From positions 1,139,679 to 1,203,678 of the forward strand of contig NW_019773847.1 in assembly GCF_001039355.2 (NCBI RefSeq): DNA of 64,000 bases, in the 5' to 3' direction. Below, in pieces: positions 61,368 to 64,000 of the stretch (positions are counted from its first letter, which is position 1; the number at the start of each line of letters is the position of its first letter). This stretch comes from Lingula anatina (Eukaryota > Brachiopoda > Lingulata > Lingulida > Lingulidae). The notes beneath the pieces were generated by a model, which saw only the letters and a list, made by a program, of their open reading frames with translations, made no database searches and had not been told where the DNA came from. The position numbers and the translations under genes are program-made.

Positions 61368-63886
61368 ATGACCTCGATAGCTTTCGGAGGAGGCCCTACT
61401 CTAGAGCAAAGAAGGGCATTTGCTGGACTGAAATATGGAACTCATGTCCCTGGGTAAGTGGTGTGTTTTGCTGTTACGAAGATAGACATAACACATGACT
61501 CCGGGAATGTTTTCTTTTTGACATAGATATCTTTAATGGACTGGACACAAGTGTAGCCTATAGACAGACAGTGCTAACACTGTCTCAAAAGTCAATAACA
61601 GTCTTCCTCATAAAAGTTTTGAATGAACTTTTTTAAAAAAATAGTGTGTCATATTATAAGCCTTATTGGTGTTACTGTAATGATCGTTGCTACCTGCCTC
61701 CAAGCATATAAGCAAAGCTTGCCAAAATCTCAGCCATGTGTTTTTTTGATAGAAATAGCATTTTGTCATATTCCCAAAGTGTCTTTTAAAATTTTTAACC
61801 TTATATATTATGTTGTCATAGTATTTAATTTTAATCTTATGTTATACTATCATATATTTTTCAGCTATCGGGGTTATTGCCCTCAGATAAAGTATCGTGT
61901 AGGGAGGACATATGGAGATAATACTAATGAGCTTGCCCAGGTCAGTAATTCAGTGTGAAATATTACAAAATGAAATTAAGAAAATTAGTATGTCAGTTTG
62001 AAACATTGTTTTAATTATTTTGTACCCTGGGAAATATATATATATACAATACTGCCAATCTAAGTATGTTCAAATTACTCTGATTTTACCTGAAGAAATA
62101 ATGAAACTGTTCAAAGAAAAATTTAGATATAATGAATAATCCATACATATTGCTATAACAGTCAAGTTTAAGTTGTCCCAATATTTATATTTGAGAAATG
62201 CAATTTTAGACTTGGGATCACAAACAGCCAGCAGAGCCAGTTGGCTATGTTCCTATTGGTGTTCAACAGTCCAGGCTTCCAGACTCCTCAGGAGATAATC
62301 GATACACTAAGAAAATGGTACCAGGATATACGGGTAAGTTTTGGACGATTACAAATTGCATTTGAACAAAAATAGAAGAAAAATAATTATATGGTTGTCA
62401 AGTAATTACTGTATATTTATTAAAAGATTTAATATTGTCATTTTCTTTCTACAATATTAGAAATATCAAAATCAAAAACAATTATTTCTTACAATGAATA
62501 TTATTTTATGAGATATCAAAGTATCTTCAACTCAGTAAAAAAGCTGAATGTTTTTCTATTTTAGGTTATATCCCAAGGATGGTCTTCAAATATGGTAACA
62601 CATATAAGGAGGGCTGTGATGTATGTATAGATGAATTTTTGACAACCAAAGATGGTCTGGACATTAAGAGAGTGGACCTTCAGCGTACAGTGAGATCATA
62701 CCCCAAACTACAAGCTGTAGCTCAAGATCCTAAAGTTCGGGATGAATTAAACAAGTACAGAGATACACATCCAACAAGACCTTTGTTTATGGGTAAGATT
62801 GTCAGATACTTCTATACTGGGGCAATTTTAAATGATTAGTAGAATGTCTATTTTGCAAGAAAATTTAACTCATTCATTCCCTTTTTAAATTTAGAATGAA
62901 AAAAGATAAGGTTTAAAACAAATTAATTTACTTTGGATTTAGTTATCACATGAATTTGCAACTGAACAGCAGTACTTTACAGTGATATATAAATACATGT
63001 TGATGTTTGACATTCTTTTGTGAAATTGAAGACAGTATATATTTATTTACAATTCAATTTCAGGATGTACATAACACAAGTGTTAACTAATAATCCAAAC
63101 AATTTCAAGTTGAGGAAATTGTATTAAAGGGAAATTGTTCAATGTTATTATTAAGCTTTTTATTTTTCAAATTTTCATAACTGAGCATTGCAAATTATCT
63201 GGGTCAATTATAAGTATTGTATTATAAGTCCCACATGCAGACATAGGTATCAAGTATGGAATATTTTCTTTATAAGCAATATTAAAGATTGCTTTCATTT
63301 CTGAAGTAAATCATAATATTTGTTTCAATTGTGATGGTGGTATCTATGTTTGTAAATTATTCTCCATTTGTTAATAATTCCTTTCCATTTAATGGTGATC
63401 TCACCTTTCATACGAATGAATATATAGCAAATAATGTATAGGTCAGCATACATTGTGGCATTTAGTTGAGTTTTTAATGTTATTAACATATTTTCATGTT
63501 GTAAGGCACAGGTGTGTTTTTGTTAGTGCAACATTATCTACAGGGCATTTAAGGGTTATTAAAACATACAACCAGTAGAAACAGTGTGCATAGTGATTGG
63601 GCTTGAATTTCAGTTTAAATATGGTAGGTACAGCATCAATATACAGTTGATCACATTAATATTCAAACAGTAATCAAAATTTTTCATTTATGCTTTTTTC
63701 AGAGGACAGGAAGGCATTTACTGAGCCCCCAATCCCTGGCTACAAGGGCTTCATCCCCCGCATTGGTACTACAGAGCTTGGTCTTGGCGGGCGCTACCAC
63801 ACTACAACCAAGAATGGCTTAGAATCTTTTGCAAAGGAAACCATGCATCATTTTGCAGTCCAACAAGAGCCAATTAAAGTTGAAAG
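61368..63886 (+). CDS. CIMIP2/SPMIP5-like ciliary microtubule inner protein (haplotype B, continues past window)
   Basis: Exons 61368-61453, 61865-61940, 62210-62333, 62565-62792 and 63703-63886 join in frame for the first 232 residues; a donor at 63887 shows that coding continues off the right edge. Residues 26-34 (VPGYRGYCP) open the first module and VPGYTGYIP the second. A charged linker rich in Lys, Arg and Asp follows, then EPPIPGYKGFIPRI and TTELGLGGRYH. The first four exons encode the same protein as 56762-58199. It is expected inside the axoneme lumen. Its 5' end abuts the TRPV gene head-to-head. Confidence 0.8.
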
Positions 63887-63948
63887 GTACAGCATATGTA
63901 TTTTCTGTGCAAATATTTTGATACTGTGTCTATATTCATCTTTTATTC

Positions 63949-63949
<1 letters not shown>

Positions 63950-63985
<36 letters not shown>
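63950..63985. repeat. (TTA)n microsatellite at the right edge
   Basis: About 12 TTA units in the intron after 63886. Confidence 0.95.
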
Positions 63986-64000
63986 GTAATAAGAGATCAG

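Noticed and set aside
1-64000. tRNA, rRNA, CRISPR arrays, retrotransposon polymerases or viral genes
   Set aside because: None was seen on either strand; simple repeats and MITEs explain the repetitive parts that were checked.

Overview
The window is nuclear DNA from an animal, almost certainly an invertebrate. It is AT-rich. Its genes have many small exons with GT-AG introns of about 100 to 1,500 bases (one of about 10 kb), and microsatellites and short inverted-repeat transposons are dense. It includes a TRPV channel of the Nanchung/OSM-9 type, a branch known from invertebrates. There is no operon structure and no viral, prokaryotic or organellar gene. The species cannot be named from the sequence. 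Three single-N gaps (2140, 28047, 58396) each join near-identical sequence, which suggests a highly heterozygous diploid whose two haplotypes were partly assembled in series.

Layout. 1-3359: repeat-rich, with a degenerate tandem array and an N-gap duplication. 3360-3616 (-): a charged ORF of unknown function. 4329-11194 (+): IMMT/MIC60 of the mitochondrial MICOS complex, 13 coding exons, 777 aa. 11195-15752: intergenic, with several fold-back elements. 15753-31471 (+): a SIMC1 orthologue with N-terminal SUMO-interacting motifs and a C-terminal helical domain. Its intron 1 is about 10 kb, and its large second exon is present twice because of the gap at 28047. 33140-39936 (-): sideroflexin 2 (SFXN2), with two interchangeable 48-nt exons. 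40925-43493 (+): ARL3, head-to-head with SFXN2 as in vertebrates. 46363-56110 (-): a complete 807-aa TRPV channel in 16 coding exons. 56762-58199 (+): a CIMIP2/SPMIP5-like microtubule inner protein, head-to-head with the TRPV gene. 58397-62929: a second haplotype copy of the TRPV N-terminal exons and the microtubule-inner-protein gene, with a 0.5-kb fold-back transposon that the first copy lacks. The microtubule-inner-protein gene runs past the right edge.

Functional theme. ARL3 (ciliary cargo release), the TRPV channel (ciliary sensory channel in invertebrates) and the microtubule inner protein (axoneme) are all cilium-linked. MIC60 and SFXN2 are mitochondrial. SIMC1 belongs to SUMO/SMC5-6 biology. 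I found no wholly new gene system. The strongest unusual points are the duplicated alternative exons of SFXN2, the conserved ARL3-SFXN2 gene pair with a perfect CRE at the ARL3 start, the TRPV/microtubule-inner-protein head-to-head pair, and a transposon insertion polymorphism visible between the two haplotypes.
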